Origin: Hygrophila difformis
Taxonomy: Eukaryota > Streptophyta > Magnoliopsida > Lamiales > Acanthaceae
Length of the DNA: 64,000 bases
Direction of reading: 5' to 3'
Assembly: GCA_030278955.1 (NCBI GenBank)
Contig: JAOANR010000003.1
Span: 55,586,902-55,650,901, forward strand
The notes beneath the pieces are model-generated. The model ran no database searches. It worked only from the letters and a program-made list of their open reading frames with translations, and had not been told where the DNA came from. The position numbers and the translations under genes were made by a program. Shown here in pieces: positions 45,256 through 55,460 of this stretch (the stretch's first letter is position 1; every line of letters starts with the position of its first letter).

Positions 45256-46248
45256 TTTCCTGACCCTCTTCTTCTGTAAAATCTATTGGTCGTTTTGCAG
45301 TTTCATAATCATTAAATCTTACTGACGTTTCTCCTCTGGAGTTAATGAAGTAATTTACATTTTTTGGAGTTAAGTTTTTAACATTTGGTTTTTCAAAGAA
45401 TTTTGATAGATCCCAATTTTTCCCAGCATTTTCTTCTGATGATATTTCAGTTGGTCCTATCATTTTTACTCCTTCACTTCCTATGATACTTACCACAGTT
45501 TCAATTTTTGTTTTATGCCTAGTTTGACCATTGTTTGTGATTCTTCCTAAGAAGCCTACACATATCATTAGGTTGTGACCAGTTTCCATTTCTTCATATC
45601 CTACAGTTTGAATTCCTATTTGGATATGCTTCATAAAATCTGTTATTTGTATCATATAATCTGGTGCCAAATAACATACTCCCACACTAGGGTTCATATC
45701 AATTTCCATTAATCCTATGATAGCTTGGGTTGGATTAGTCCACCTTGAATCTAGAACAGTCATTAGGACTTTGGTTCCTAAGTTTTTTCTAGTTAACCCT
45801 TTTATTCCTATGGAAATTCATCCCATATGCATGTATTTTTGTCCTTGTCTTTGAAGCCTAATTGCTTCATTATTGCTATTAATTTTATTAATTTTTTGTC
45901 ATCTTTTAAACAGCTTATTGGTTCTGTATAATGGTATTTGTAATAACCTGTGTTCCAATTAAGGAATCTTTGGTCATACAATAATCTTGGTTCCAATTGG
46001 ATTAATGTTCTTTTCTTGAAGTTTTCAAATTCAATATCAGAGTCAATTATTTCTTCAATTATTGTTGGCCCTTCTTCAAGTTTGGCTTTTTCTCTAAACA
46101 TTCTATCTATTAAAGTTTTTTCAAAGTTTGAGCTTTCAATTCTTTGAGAATTACTTTTTTCTACTAGACTGTTTTTGGATTCATTAGTAAGAGAAAAGGA
46201 TCTCCTACTCATTTTTGTAAATATTTTTCGTCTGGTTTTACAACTCAA
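45248..46248 (-). pseudogene. Viral movement protein (30K-like), frameshifted
   Basis: The ATG at 46248 overlaps the gene before by 4 nt. The first frame (146 codons, to 45808) has LIQLEPRLLYDQRFLNW. Near 45812-45818 a one-base shift changes frame, and the remainder runs to 45248 with GLMEIDMNPSVGVCY, YMIQITDFMKHIQI and LMICVGFLGRITN, a beta-rich stretch like the core of 30K movement proteins. Total length, about 330 codons, suits the family. Such proteins open plasmodesmata for cell-to-cell spread. The assignment rests on position and on general resemblance. Confidence 0.6.
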
Positions 46249-46688
46249 AAATTTAGTTTTTCTTGTGGTTTAGTTTTCCTTCTAGCTTTTGCAGGTAATT
46301 TTGCAATTTGTTCAGCTAGTTGTTTTATTGTATTATCTTCAGGCATTCTAACAGCTTGTATTCTTTCAAGTTTTTCATCTATGCTTTCAATAGCTATTCT
46401 TAATGCAGGGTCTTGATATTTTTTCATGTTTTCCATTTGAACATGTACATCATCAATTTTTTTCTTTAGTATTTCAGTTGTTACAAGCTCTTTTATTTTT
46501 TTATCAATTAGGCTAATATTTATATTATTTGTTTTATTATGATCTGTTATTTCACCGATCTTCTTATGAAGATTATTAACATTTAGTTTTACTTCTACTA
46601 ATTCTTTATTTAATTCTTTAAATTTATTATTAATTTCTTGTTTAAAGTTTTCTATTGTTTCTTTAACTTCTTTCAAGGCTGTTTCCAT
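46245..46688 (-). CDS. Coiled-coil viral protein (147 aa)
   Basis: An intact frame that is almost wholly helical, with Leu/Ile heptads (residues 1-120) and a basic C-terminus (KARRKTKPQEK). Its start shares one base with the stop of the gene before (TAATG). Caulimovirids encode a coiled-coil virion-associated protein with a basic, nucleic-acid-binding end that links capsid to movement protein or aphid factor; the layout fits. The neighbour at 46688-47089 is similar in style. Confidence 0.55.
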   Translation of the reverse strand: METALKEVKETIENFKQEINNKFKELNKELVEVKLNVNNLHKKIGEITDHNKTNNINISLIDKKIKELVTTEILKKKIDDVHVQMENMKKYQDPALRIAIESIDEKLERIQAVRMPEDNTIKQLAEQIAKLPAKARRKTKPQEKLNF

Positions 46689-47089
46689 TATCCTTTAATA
46701 ATTTTTATGATTTTGTTACACATTTCATTTACATTCTCAATATTGTTTTCAACAATATTTTTAATTTCCTTTATTTCTTTATCAAGTTTTTCAACCTTAT
46801 CTTGTAGTTGTTTTAATTCTTCACTATGGTTAATGATTTTCCTTGGATTTGGGACATCATTAACTAATTTAGAACTTTCATATTGAAGAGTTGTTATGGT
46901 TTTAGATAAGTTTTTCATTCCACTAGATGATTTATCATATTGGGTTGATAAGTACGTTTGGTTTTCTAATATAACTTTAAGATTTGTATTATTTTGTTTT
47001 CCTAATAATTCTAATTTATCCAGTTTTGCTTCAATTGATTGAAGACTTCTTTGTATATCCATATTTTTGTTTGTTAACATTTTATTCAT
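46688..47089 (-). CDS. Coiled-coil viral protein (133 aa)
   Basis: An intact frame starting 8 nt inside the end of the preceding ORF. It is long amphipathic helix nearly throughout (SLQSIEAKLDKLE.., LQDKVEKLDKEIKEI), ending in a short basic stretch. It is probably an oligomeric virion-associated or assembly factor. Two successive coiled-coil genes could reflect duplication. Confidence 0.5.
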   Translation of the reverse strand: MNKMLTNKNMDIQRSLQSIEAKLDKLELLGKQNNTNLKVILENQTYLSTQYDKSSSGMKNLSKTITTLQYESSKLVNDVPNPRKIINHSEELKQLQDKVEKLDKEIKEIKNIVENNIENVNEMCNKIIKIIKG

Positions 47090-47336
47090 GAGTTTTTAAG
47101 TGTTGTCTTAAGGCTTCTAACCTTATGATTAGTTTGCAATAATTTTTAAAGGTTCTATTTTTCTTGAGTTTTACTCTTTTTATTTTTATTTTATTTTGTT
47201 TACAAATCTTACAATCTTTAGTTTGGTCTTTAAATAGTTTTTTCTTTTCAATGTCAATTATTAAGAATTTTTCATAATTGATATTTTCATTTAATTTAAT
47301 CGTGTTTTGATTATCTTTTAATCCGTCATTAGCCAT
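47082..47336 (-). CDS. Small CxxC viral protein (84 aa)
   Basis: The first frame after the primer site. It starts at 47336, 23 bp downstream of it. CKIC lies near residue 42, followed by a very basic stretch (KIKIKRVKLKKNR) and a helix. It is small, like caulimovirus ORF VII by position, but no homology is evident. It shares the CxxC-then-helix layout with other small genes of this virus. Confidence 0.45.
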   Translation of the reverse strand: MANDGLKDNQNTIKLNENINYEKFLIIDIEKKKLFKDQTKDCKICKQNKIKIKRVKLKKNRTFKNYCKLIIRLEALRQHLKTHE

Positions 47337-47358
47337 AAGCCTTAAAATCGCAACTTAT

Positions 47359-47370
47359 GCTCTGATACCA
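47359..47370 (-). other. Viral primer-binding site, initiator Met-tRNA
   Basis: TGGTATCAGAGC on the minus strand, 23 bp before the first ORF. Caulimovirids prime minus-strand DNA with this tRNA and their maps start here. The integrated copy appears to begin close to this site, which is the position of a natural discontinuity in the viral DNA. Confidence 0.8.
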
Positions 47371-47880
47371 AATTTTTAGAGGGGGTGTGTTTTTTTTGGA
47401 CACTTTTTTAGAGAAGTGTTAAACTCATTTAATGGTTTTTGGTTTTATTTTTCAAATTATGTATTTTAAAATTATTTTGAATTTGTTTGGTGTAGTTGAC
47501 CCAAAGAAAAATTGTTTCGTGGGGTTCAGTGAAAACCTCCAAACTTGTGGTGGGTTTAACTTATATTTCCCGTTTATTTAAATTGATTTGTTGGCTTGTG
47601 TTCCATTTAATGGACCCGCGTTCCACCGAATAGACATCACCAAACCATAATTACCAAATGTGGGATTTTTAATATTTTTATCATGTTTTTGGATTTTTTA
47701 ACACAAATTTAATAAAAAGGCAATATTTTTGTGTTTTTCAATACCAGCTTATTATTTATACAAACTTGCATATATCTGTCAAATACAAGTGCTTTCTTAT
47801 TTAAAATAAGACCGGAATACGATCAAATGTCCATGTTTAGACACGGAAATAGATTGAAAATAATGGTCAATTTTGGCCAT
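47371..47880. other. AT-rich DNA upstream of the viral copy
   Basis: About 500 bp without a coding frame. A small inverted pair (GGACACTTTTTT / AAGTGTT) is near 47399-47422. The part next to 47370 could still be viral leader. The edge of the viral copy cannot be fixed. Confidence 0.4.
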
Positions 47881-47934
47881 TATCAGTACTATTACTCATG
47901 GACGGTCCAAAACTTCTTCAGCATTTCTCACCTC

Positions 47935-48545
47935 GTAGATGCTCAAACTTTTCCAACTTCAGGTATGCAGGGGACATGCTTATCCGCGGGTGCCCGCTGA
48001 CTCGTTCGCTCTCATGCTCCTCGGCATGTTCTCTCGAGTCGAGATGCGTATGGAGGAAACCTGCGAACCGGTCGTCCTTAGCCCACTTTTCCATTAATCT
48101 CCATGGCCTGGATTTTCTAGATTGCCCGATATGTATCGATCAAACCTAGACATAACCCACATTGCATGATTAAACAGTGGTACGCCCGTTTGGAACTTCC
48201 AGTCTAACAAAAAATTAGAGATATTTTGTGTTATCCGTAATTTGTTACAAAAGAACACTATTTTTTTGTTAGACTGGGAGTTCCAGACGGGCGTACCACT
48301 GTTTAATCATGCAATGTCGGCTATGTCTAGGTTTGATCGATACATATCGGGCAATCTAGAACCTCCGGGCCATGGAGATTAATGGAAAAGTGGGCTAAGG
48401 ACAATCGGCTCGCAGGTTTCCTCCATACGCATCTCGACTCGAGAGAACATGCCGAGGAGCATGAGAGCGAACGAGTCAGCAGGCACCCGCGGATAAGCAT
48501 GTCCACTGCATACCTGAAGTTAGAAAAGAGTTTGAGCATTCACGG
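47935..48545. repeat. Long inverted repeat H1
   Basis: Arms of about 280 bp (47935-48214 and 48261-48545) face each other across about 46 bp. Landmarks in both arms are CCACTTTTCCATTAATCTCCATGG, TCTCGAGTCGAGATGCGTATGG and GGTACGCCCGT. The arms are related to those of H4. Open frames in the arms mirror each other and are not evidence of a gene; the transcript would fold into a long hairpin. Confidence 0.85.
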
Positions 48546-48584
48546 GGAGTTCTATGCCAAACCAAGAAAACTGCATGCAATGAT

Positions 48585-49262
48585 GCTGCATCTACTAAAT
48601 GCAGGAAGATTGTGTTGTAAGCACACAACGTTCGCACAGCTCTGAGTATGGCACAACACATACTCAGCGGACATAAGTATGTTTGATCATGCAGCAGTGT
48701 ATGCCGTTACTGACACATACAACCTGAAAACAATCAATAATTTTTAGCCAGAATAACTTGTACACATTTCTCATACTTTGATCATCTTCGTAACTGATCA
48801 TACTTGCGTAAAGCATCCGCAACCGCGCTGCCCGGAACTCTCCGTAATGTGTTCAACGAACACAAATATTTTTTTGGAATGGGATTTCCAGAGACGAGCT
48901 ACACGTTCTTACAAAACTCGAGCCCGAAGAACGTGTTGCTCCTCTATGAAAATTCCATCCCAACAAAAAAATAGTGTTCGTTTGTACACATTATGGAGAG
49001 AGGGCAGCGCGGTTGCGGATGCATTACGCAAATAAAACCATTTACAGAGATGATCATTGAACGACAAAGGTGCACAAGGTAATCTGGATAAAACACTAAC
49101 TATTGTTTTCAGGTATGTATTTGTTAGAAACGTCATCTACTATGCATGCTTCCACATGCCGATGCTGCCCGACTATGTGTTGTGCCTCATCACAGGCATG
49201 CGCCAACGTTGCCTGCTTCGAACATAGCCTCCTGCATCTAGAGAGGCTGCAACATCACAAAC
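48585..49262. repeat. Long inverted repeat H2
   Basis: Arms of about 305 bp (48585-48890 and 48946-49262), more diverged than H1. Shared landmarks are GCGGTTGCGGATGCATTACGC/GCGTAAAGCATCCGC, ACCTGAAAACAAT, and GGCACAACACATA. Both arms contain TTCAGGTATG-like sequence resembling a splice junction, so a captured host exon/intron piece is possible. No protein is recognised. Confidence 0.75.
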
Positions 49263-49279
49263 ATCAATCCCGTCTTTCC

Positions 49280-50258
49280 TGCTACCTATTTATATCGTCG
49301 TGAGAGCTGGCTGGCGGGCTTCTACGGCATATTCTTAGCACGCATAATGATCAATGCTCCTGGCCCGCGGCAGGATACTGTGCCCATGCGCGTTTTAGTT
49401 TCTACCTAGTGGGAATGATATGATCCGACATTTATTGTCAGAAGGAATTAAGAAGTGCATGGTCGGAGATTGTCTAGAATGATCACCCCGGTTTGTGCCG
49501 TGGCATGTGTGCCCCCAATGCCTTTCGCACGAACATGGTGGACATTTCTCCCACTGCATGGCAAGAAGGGCATGGGTTTATATTTTTTATCTAATACAGC
49601 GATGGAGCCTTACATGGTAGTGGAGAAAGGCATCCAGGATGACGAGCTCGCAAGACATCGAATGACCCTAATGTGCGTAAAGGTGTGTGTCCTCCCATTC
49701 GTTGACCAATGGGAATTAAGACAAGCTTTATAGGAATTTTAGAAGCAGATTGTTGGAAGCACGACTACAAGAATTTTAAAGGTGCCATGATTCCGAGAAT
49801 CTGCTTCTAAAACGCCTACAAAGATTGTGTTAATGCCCACTGGTCAACAACTGGCATGAGACACACACCTTTACGCACATTAGAGTAATTAGAGGTCTTG
49901 CGAGCTCGTCATTCTGGATGCCTTTCTCCACTACCATGTAGGGCTCCATCGCTGTATTACATAAATAATATGAACCCATGCCCTACTTGCCATGCAGTGG
50001 TAGAAATGTCCACCATGTTCATACGCAAGGCATTGGGGGCATAGATGCCGCGGCACAAACCGGGCTGCACATTCTCAACAATCCCCGACCATGCACTTCT
50101 TAATTCCTTCAGGCAAAGCATGCCGAATCTTCTCATTCCCACCAAGTAAAATAAAACTCGCACGGTCACAACATACTGTCACGGCATAAGAGTCTGATCA
50201 TTATGTGAGTCTAGAAAATGTCGAAGTTGTACGCCAGTCGCGTAAATAGGGCATGCCG
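49280..50258. repeat. Long inverted repeat H3
   Basis: Arms of about 450 bp (49280-49757 and 49792-50258). Shared landmarks are GAGCTCGTC, GTGCGTAAAGGTGTGTGTC/CACACACCTTTACGCAC, AGAAGCAGATT, and GCATGGTCGGAGATTGT. It stands directly after H2. No coding family is recognised in either arm. Confidence 0.8.
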
Positions 50259-50369
50259 AGTCACGCTGGCCACTCCAGCATTTTTTACGGCTTGCATATA
50301 TCCTCTATATAGGACGATGCGGATGGTGACCATCACTCTCTGATGCCTTCAGGCAATCCGGTAACAATA

Positions 50370-51210
50370 GGATACCGAGGAAGAGGAGGATGCGGTGTGG
50401 GACGACGTCCTTCGGCGTTTGGATTAAGGGCCATGGAGAATCAGGACGTCCACTGATGTACAATTACTCCTCGACGATCCAAAACTTCTTCAGCATTTCT
50501 TATGTTGAAAATGCTCAAACTGTTCCCGCACTTCAGGTGTGCATGGGACTTGTGTTTCGGCGAGTTTTCCTGTAACTGGTTCGCTGTCACGGTCCTGCTA
50601 TGTTATCTCGCCGCACACCTGTATAGAGAAATGTGGCAGGCGACCGTCCTAATACGACTTTTCCATTAATCTGCATGTCCCGGAAGTTCTAGTTGTCCCC
50701 TCTGCCTCGATCAAATGTAGACATCTGGGTTACTCAGAGAGTAAGTCATGAGGAAATTAAGAACTTATTAATTCATCTAGATATGCACATCTCATTATGA
50801 ATTACACGCTTAAATACCCAGATGTCTACATTTGATCGAGGCAGAGAGGACAACCTAGAACTTCCGGGCCATGCAGATTAATGGAAAAGTCGTCGTAGGA
50901 CGGTTCGCCTGCCACATTTCACCATACAGGTGTGTGGCGTGATAACATAGCAAGGACTGTGACAGCGAACCAGTTACAGGAAAACTCGCCGAAACACAAG
51001 TCCCACGCACACCTGAAGTGGGGAAAGAGTTTGAGCATTCGCCTCATAAAAAAGCTGAAGATGTTTCGGATAGCCCAGGACTAATTGTCCATCAGCGGAG
51101 TTCATCCTTATTCGTGTCCCTTCGTCCGAACGCCATAGTCACGTAACCCCGCACCGCAACCTCCTCTGACTCTGCAGCCGATCGTCGCAGTGTCACACTC
51201 GAACTCGTAG
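50370..51210. repeat. Long inverted repeat H4, related to H1
   Basis: Arms of about 400 bp (50370-50755 and 50790-51210) across about 35 bp. GATCCAAAACTTCTTCAGC, GACTTTTCCATTAATCTGCATG and CTCGATCAAATGTAGACATCTGGGTT have their complements in the right arm. The first two are also in H1 in variant form, so H1 and H4 belong to one repeat family. A third, partial copy (ATTAATCTGCATGGCCGG..) is at 51365-51425. Confidence 0.82.
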
Positions 51211-51408
51211 CGGATCGTCGACCACTTTTCTTGTTGCAGTCGAACCGTAACCCATGCGTGCCCCCGGGAAAAAACGTGTTATCCACTCTGGACAACCATT
51301 CCGAAATATATTTTTTTAATTCAAGTGTAATGAATAACATGTTATCCACTTTCTTGAAGAATATTAATCTGCATGGCCGGAAGCCCTAGATTGCCCTCTA
51401 TGTCTCGA

Positions 51409-51795
51409 TCAAATGTAGACATATCTGTATTGCATGATCACATTGTCATCCTTCTTGTCTATCTTCTCATTGATGAATTTTGCTCCTGTCAACTTCTCAA
51501 GCAAACTATAGCTGATTCCCAAACTGCTACTCTCTGTCTTCCATGAGTATAATTTCACCATTCGAATCGTATCCTTGTTCCCTTGTCTGCCCCCAGTTAG
51601 AAGTTGGAGACCCAGGCTGTTCTCCTTGTCTGACGGTTCCATACTTTGAAGGTTATGGAAAGAGAAATTAACTTTCCATTTTCTGAACTCTTCTTCCCAA
51701 GTGAGAAGCATGTCGGCTGGGGCTATAATTGCAGGCCGAGAGTTTGGAAACTTTTTTAAGTAGGTTGCAATGAATACAATGGTAAAACGGGTTTC
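51409..51795 (-). pseudogene. CLASSY-like SNF2 fragment, left arm
   Basis: On the minus strand, from the loop outward, the translation shows a SNF2-helicase stretch: FIATYLKKFP, then RPAIIAPADMLLTWEEEF (motif Ia region) and, further on, IRMVKLYSW and LGISYSLLEKL. I recognise this as the stretch shared by plant CLSY proteins, closest in feel to CLSY3/4. Only about 115 residues are present; motifs I (Walker A) and II (DEAH-like) are outside. It starts without its own ATG context and ends at 51409. CLSYs recruit Pol IV for 24-nt siRNAs. This is a captured fragment, not a gene. Confidence 0.72.
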
Positions 51796-52176
51796 AATTA
51801 GTATGCGGAATACTCCAGGGACGGGAAACCCATTAAACCATTGTATTCATTGAAACCTACTTAAAAAAGTTTCCAAACTGTCAGCCTGCAATTATAGCCC
51901 CAGTCGACATGCTTCTCACTTGGGAAGAAGAGTTCAGAAAATGGAAAGTTAATTTCTCTTTCCATAACCTTCAAAGTATGGAACCGTCAGGCAAGGAGAA
52001 CAGCCTGGGTCTCCAACTTCTAACTGGGGGCAGAAAAGGGAACAAGGACACAATTCGAATGGTGAAATTATACTCATGCAACACAGAGAGTATCAGTTTG
52101 GGAATCAGCTACATCTTGTTTGAGAAGTTGACATGAGCAAAATCCATGAATGAGAAGATAGACAAGAAGGATGACA
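51444..52176. repeat. Long inverted repeat H5 made of a CLSY-type gene fragment
   Basis: Arms of about 350 bp (51444-51795 and 51830-52176) across a loop of about 35-45 bp. The coding sense of the captured gene runs outward from the loop in both arms. A direct repeat ACATGTTATCCACTTTNTTGAAGAATA flanks it (51339-51365 and 52228-52254). The arms differ by scattered substitutions, so the hairpin is not brand new. Confidence 0.85.
51830..52136 (+). pseudogene. CLASSY-like SNF2 fragment, right arm
   Basis: The mirror copy of the fragment in the left arm: FIETYLKKFP, AIIAPVDMLLTWEEEF, IRMVKLYSC, LGISYILFEKL, then a stop at 52136. Several replacements compared with the left arm (for example W to C after LYS) show independent decay. 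Confidence 0.72.
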
Positions 52177-52367
52177 ATCCACTTCCAATAGTTTACATTA
52201 TGTGACCGATTGTTCGTTGACCAATGGGCATTAAAACATGTTATCCACTTTGTTGAAGAATAATAATTGTGGCAACATTTTGATAGAGGCTACAGTTATT
52301 TGTCTTTCATACACTCCAATTACACTTGAAATCATAAATTCAGCAACGGACCATCGCTCATTGTTAC
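52177..52367. other. Spacer between H5 and the MULE gene
   Basis: 190 bp with the second copy of the H5 flanking repeat and TTCGTTGACCAATGGGCATTAA, which also occurs near 49699 in H3. No gene is seen. Confidence 0.5.
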
Positions 52368-54950
52368 TCAGTGGGGCCACGTCTCCCAGGCATATGGTCC
52401 GCTACTATTCGAATCGGGGATATTCCGAGGCATGTTCTGCGGGCACCTCAGTGTCGTGTGGCCTTCCTGACCGCATCTACTATATTTTTTTGTTGCACGC
52501 GGTCGCCTTTCTGATGTCCCAGCCACATGCTCAACCGTCGCGGTGCAGTTCTTTCGGTTGTGGCCGGATTGGCCGCACCTACGACATCTTTGCGGCATCC
52601 CCGCACGCAATGCTCTTTCCACTGCCGATCGAAGCCTGGTTGTTCTTGGTCTTCCCGTTTGGCGCGGGCATTCAGGCGTCTTGCATGGGGCATCCGCAAT
52701 TTCTGTTGGTACCGCCCAATCATTTGGGTGTGCCATCGGATACACGGGTCCGCTCCATGCATCCATCAAAGCAGTTCGGAGATAGAAGGCGCCGACATAT
52801 TGAGTTATTTCGTGCCTCGCTTTCCTGCATATTGGAAATACACTCAACTTATGTTTCCAGCACGATAAACCTTTGAAGTAATGATATAGCTGAATACTTA
52901 CTGTATTGCGGTGACTGCGTGGGCGCACGGTATCAACATCTGCTGGAAGCTCTGGCATGTGCACGTTGGGTCCTCCGTAAGGCTTACCGTGTACGACTTA
53001 CTGCGGTGCCGGACGTGGTACACATTTTCCCTTCGCGTATTCTCGACATCCAGCCTATCACCTACCGCTCGAGCATTAAACACCTCCCTCGTTGCCCAAT
53101 CGGTTAAACGTTCTGTGTTTCTTGAAGCATCTTCATGTCTTTTCTTAAACCAATCTCCGACAGTAGCACGAATCACCTCCAGCATAGCGCACACAGGTAA
53201 CCTGCATGCCCACAGTAGGACCTTGTTCATGCTTTCGACGATGTTCGTCGTCATCATGTCGTACCGCCGGACGGGACGGTGAACTCGCGCGAACTGTTCT
53301 GGCCTTATTTCCTCCATCAGATGTCTATACGCGCTTGGATACCCTTCCCTTAGGGTAGCCATATGCCGGTCATACACGGACCTCTTGTGTGCATATGCCG
53401 CTCCCATGAATGCGTCCACAGCTCCCTTCCCCCGAACCTCAACAGGTTCTTCGCTAGGTGCACGCAGCATAGAACGTGGGGATTCCTCGGGAGCGCTTGC
53501 TCCACCGCAGCTCTAATTGCGGGCGAACCGTCAGAGATTATCAACACATTGTCGTTTGGAAGAAGCGCGGCCCTCATCTGCGTCAGAAACCATCTCCACG
53601 CCCTTGTTGACTCTTTCGGTCCGACCCCGAAACAAAGCGGAAATATCTGATTGTTCCCATCTTTCGTCACTGCCACGAAAAGTATTCCCTTGTACCTCCC
53701 CTTCAGATGCGTTCCGTCAATCACGATGAAGGGCCGCATCTCTTTCCACCCATTAATTGACACATACAACGCAAAGAAACAGTACAAGAACTTATCCTCA
53801 TCATCAACTACGTACTCCGTACAGGTCCCAGGATTTTGCTCCCGCATCATATACAGGTACGATGGAATCATTCGGAAGGAGTCGTCATGTCCACAAAAAA
53901 TGAATGAAATGGCATGAGCCCGAATCTTTCTCGCCATATCCACCGATATTCTGACGCCGTCCTCCAACAACCGCGCCCGAAGTGACTCGGGTCCCATCGT
54001 CTCCGCCCCAACCGCCACCACATTCGCATAATATGCCCCCAAGTGACTGGACGGGAGTCTCGTGTCTGGAATATTATTCGGGTCAACCGTGCAATTGTGT
54101 GGTACCAATCTGTATACGGTCCATATCGATGGGGTACCTCGCGCGCGCATCTGGAAAGTGCATTCCTCCATGGAACAACGCACCCAGTATCGTGTTTTGT
54201 CCGACTTGCAAGTCACGTACCCACATCTCTCTCCGACCAAGTACTCGACCAATTTCTCCTGCAACCGTATCTTTGTCGCAAACACTGATCCCACTGCCAG
54301 TGGTCTATCCACGGTTTCATCCACGTACGGGTCGACGTAATCTCCAGGCAGCTCAAGCGGTGGACGCGGCAAATTCCAGTTCCCGCGTGTCATTTGAGGA
54401 ACCGTGAACCCTTCTGTCGGCAGTCACCTCGCTGGTTCGAGGCCAGCATCGAGTCCCTCTATAGATCCTCCCTCGCGTACAATTCTCCAGAAGGCTTTGA
54501 AATAGGTGCGTATCAAGCGATGTCCTGCCAAATCTTCAAAGTCTACTTCCGCTGCTGACTCACCCCATTCATCCTGCCATTCTTTCTCCTCACTCTCATC
54601 ACTCTGGTCATCCTGTGCCTCATCCACCACGTTATCCTGTGCGCCCATGTCCTCATGGTCTGATGCATTCGCTACATTTGTCTCACCCACCTCTAGCCCG
54701 CTCAGGGCTGGATAACTTCCAGGGATGGTTGTTTCGTACTCATTACGACATTCGTCTACATATTCTGGTACGTGGCCACTGCTACTAGCACCTGCGTTCG
54801 GAGCCCAAAACGGATTCCGCGATGGCGGATTACCGAATATGTAATCCGACCAACTCGTCGCCCCGGACCCGTAGTACGTACAACGGGGGTGTTGTGTGTA
54901 ATTGGTTGATTCATTTGTACATTCTAAACATTGTCAACCATAAACTATTA
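52368..54950 (-). pseudogene. mudrA-like: MULE (Mutator-like) transposase, decayed
   Basis: The N-terminal acidic region (54950-54424) has no clear ATG and ends in an in-frame TGA at 54424. The DDE core follows: FIVIDGTHLKGRYKG (53715), LIISDGSPAIRA and CVHLAKNLL. A one-base shift near 53425 leads to the frame with VESMNKVL and the SWIM zinc finger CTCQSFQQMLIPCAHA (near 52930). A GT-AG intron at 52825-52901 (77 bp, GTAAGT..TGCAG) restores frame. The last exon has zinc knuckles CRRCGQSGHNRKNC and CGQEGHTTLRC and stops at 52368. The transposase would cut terminal inverted repeats; none was found with confidence. Confidence 0.85.
52825..52901 (-). other. Intron in the MULE transposase gene
   Basis: GTAAGT at the donor and TGCAG at the acceptor, 77 bp. 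Removal joins the SWIM-finger frame to the zinc-knuckle frame in phase at a split CAG codon. Both reading frames stop soon without splicing. Confidence 0.7.
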
Positions 54951-55460
54951 ATACATTTAAAAAAAATCTTTTTGCACATATTAATACAACACTACTTCTA
55001 AGCTACTATGATCACCATAAAGTATTATCTTTATTACTGTTAATAGAAATAAAAATGTTAATGTATTATTGGTTTGCAGAATTATAATGATAAAAATAAT
55101 TGTCCTAATAATTATCAACAATTCATAATATAAATATAAACGCAATTTCCCTTAAGTTATAGTATATTTTAAATTTTTCAATTTTCTACCATGACAGATT
55201 CTATTCATTTAATAGTACTAATATTGTAAATTTTTTAAATTTAATTTTTTATGAATTATTATATTATTATTACTATAAATTTTTAATATATTATATTATT
55301 ATGTTTTAATTTATTTTAACCTTATTATTAGATTATTATTACTTTAAATTTTTTAATATTTCTACACATATTCTTTTCATTTTCATTTTGGACTTCAACA
55401 AATAATAAAGTAAATAATAATAATAATAATAACATAGTAATAATAATAATAATAATTACA
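54951..55460. repeat. AT-rich tandem repeat, part 1, with (TAA)n
   Basis: A very AT-rich unit that recurs at 56640-56900 and 56960-57170. It is marked by TTTTTTAAATTTNATTTTTTGAATT, AACCTTATTATT, TTTCATTTTGGACTTCAA, AATAATAAAGTAAATAATAATAA and CATAGTAATAATAA. The period is roughly 390 bp. It has no coding content. Confidence 0.65.

Larger units (their letters stand above)
39801..47370 (-). mobile_element. Endogenous pararetrovirus (Caulimoviridae), main half
   Basis: Read on the minus strand it starts at a Met-tRNA primer site and holds consecutive genes with 1-8 nt overlaps: a small CxxC protein, two coiled-coil proteins, a movement-protein-like gene, coat protein, zinc finger/protease, RT/RNase H, and a last gene cut by the gypsy insertion. 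Movement-like and coat genes plus RT without integrase or LTRs mark a caulimovirid, not a retrotransposon. The Cys pattern CX2CX11CX2CX4CX2C before the protease is the one known from badnaviruses. At least five frameshifts and three in-frame stops make it non-functional as it stands. Confidence 0.85.

Noticed and set aside
47359..47370. The main viral segment read as an LTR retrotransposon because of the Met-tRNA site
   Set aside because: No LTRs or integrase; movement-like and coat genes and RT-RNase H order fit a caulimovirid.
47898..48149. Open frame in H1 left arm, with mirror copy at 48327-48539
   Set aside because: Its apparent conservation is only because the two arms are an inverted repeat; there is no start context or known domain.
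52238..52876. 212-codon plus-strand frame opposite the MULE gene
   Set aside because: Antisense shadow of the zinc-knuckle exon of the transposase.
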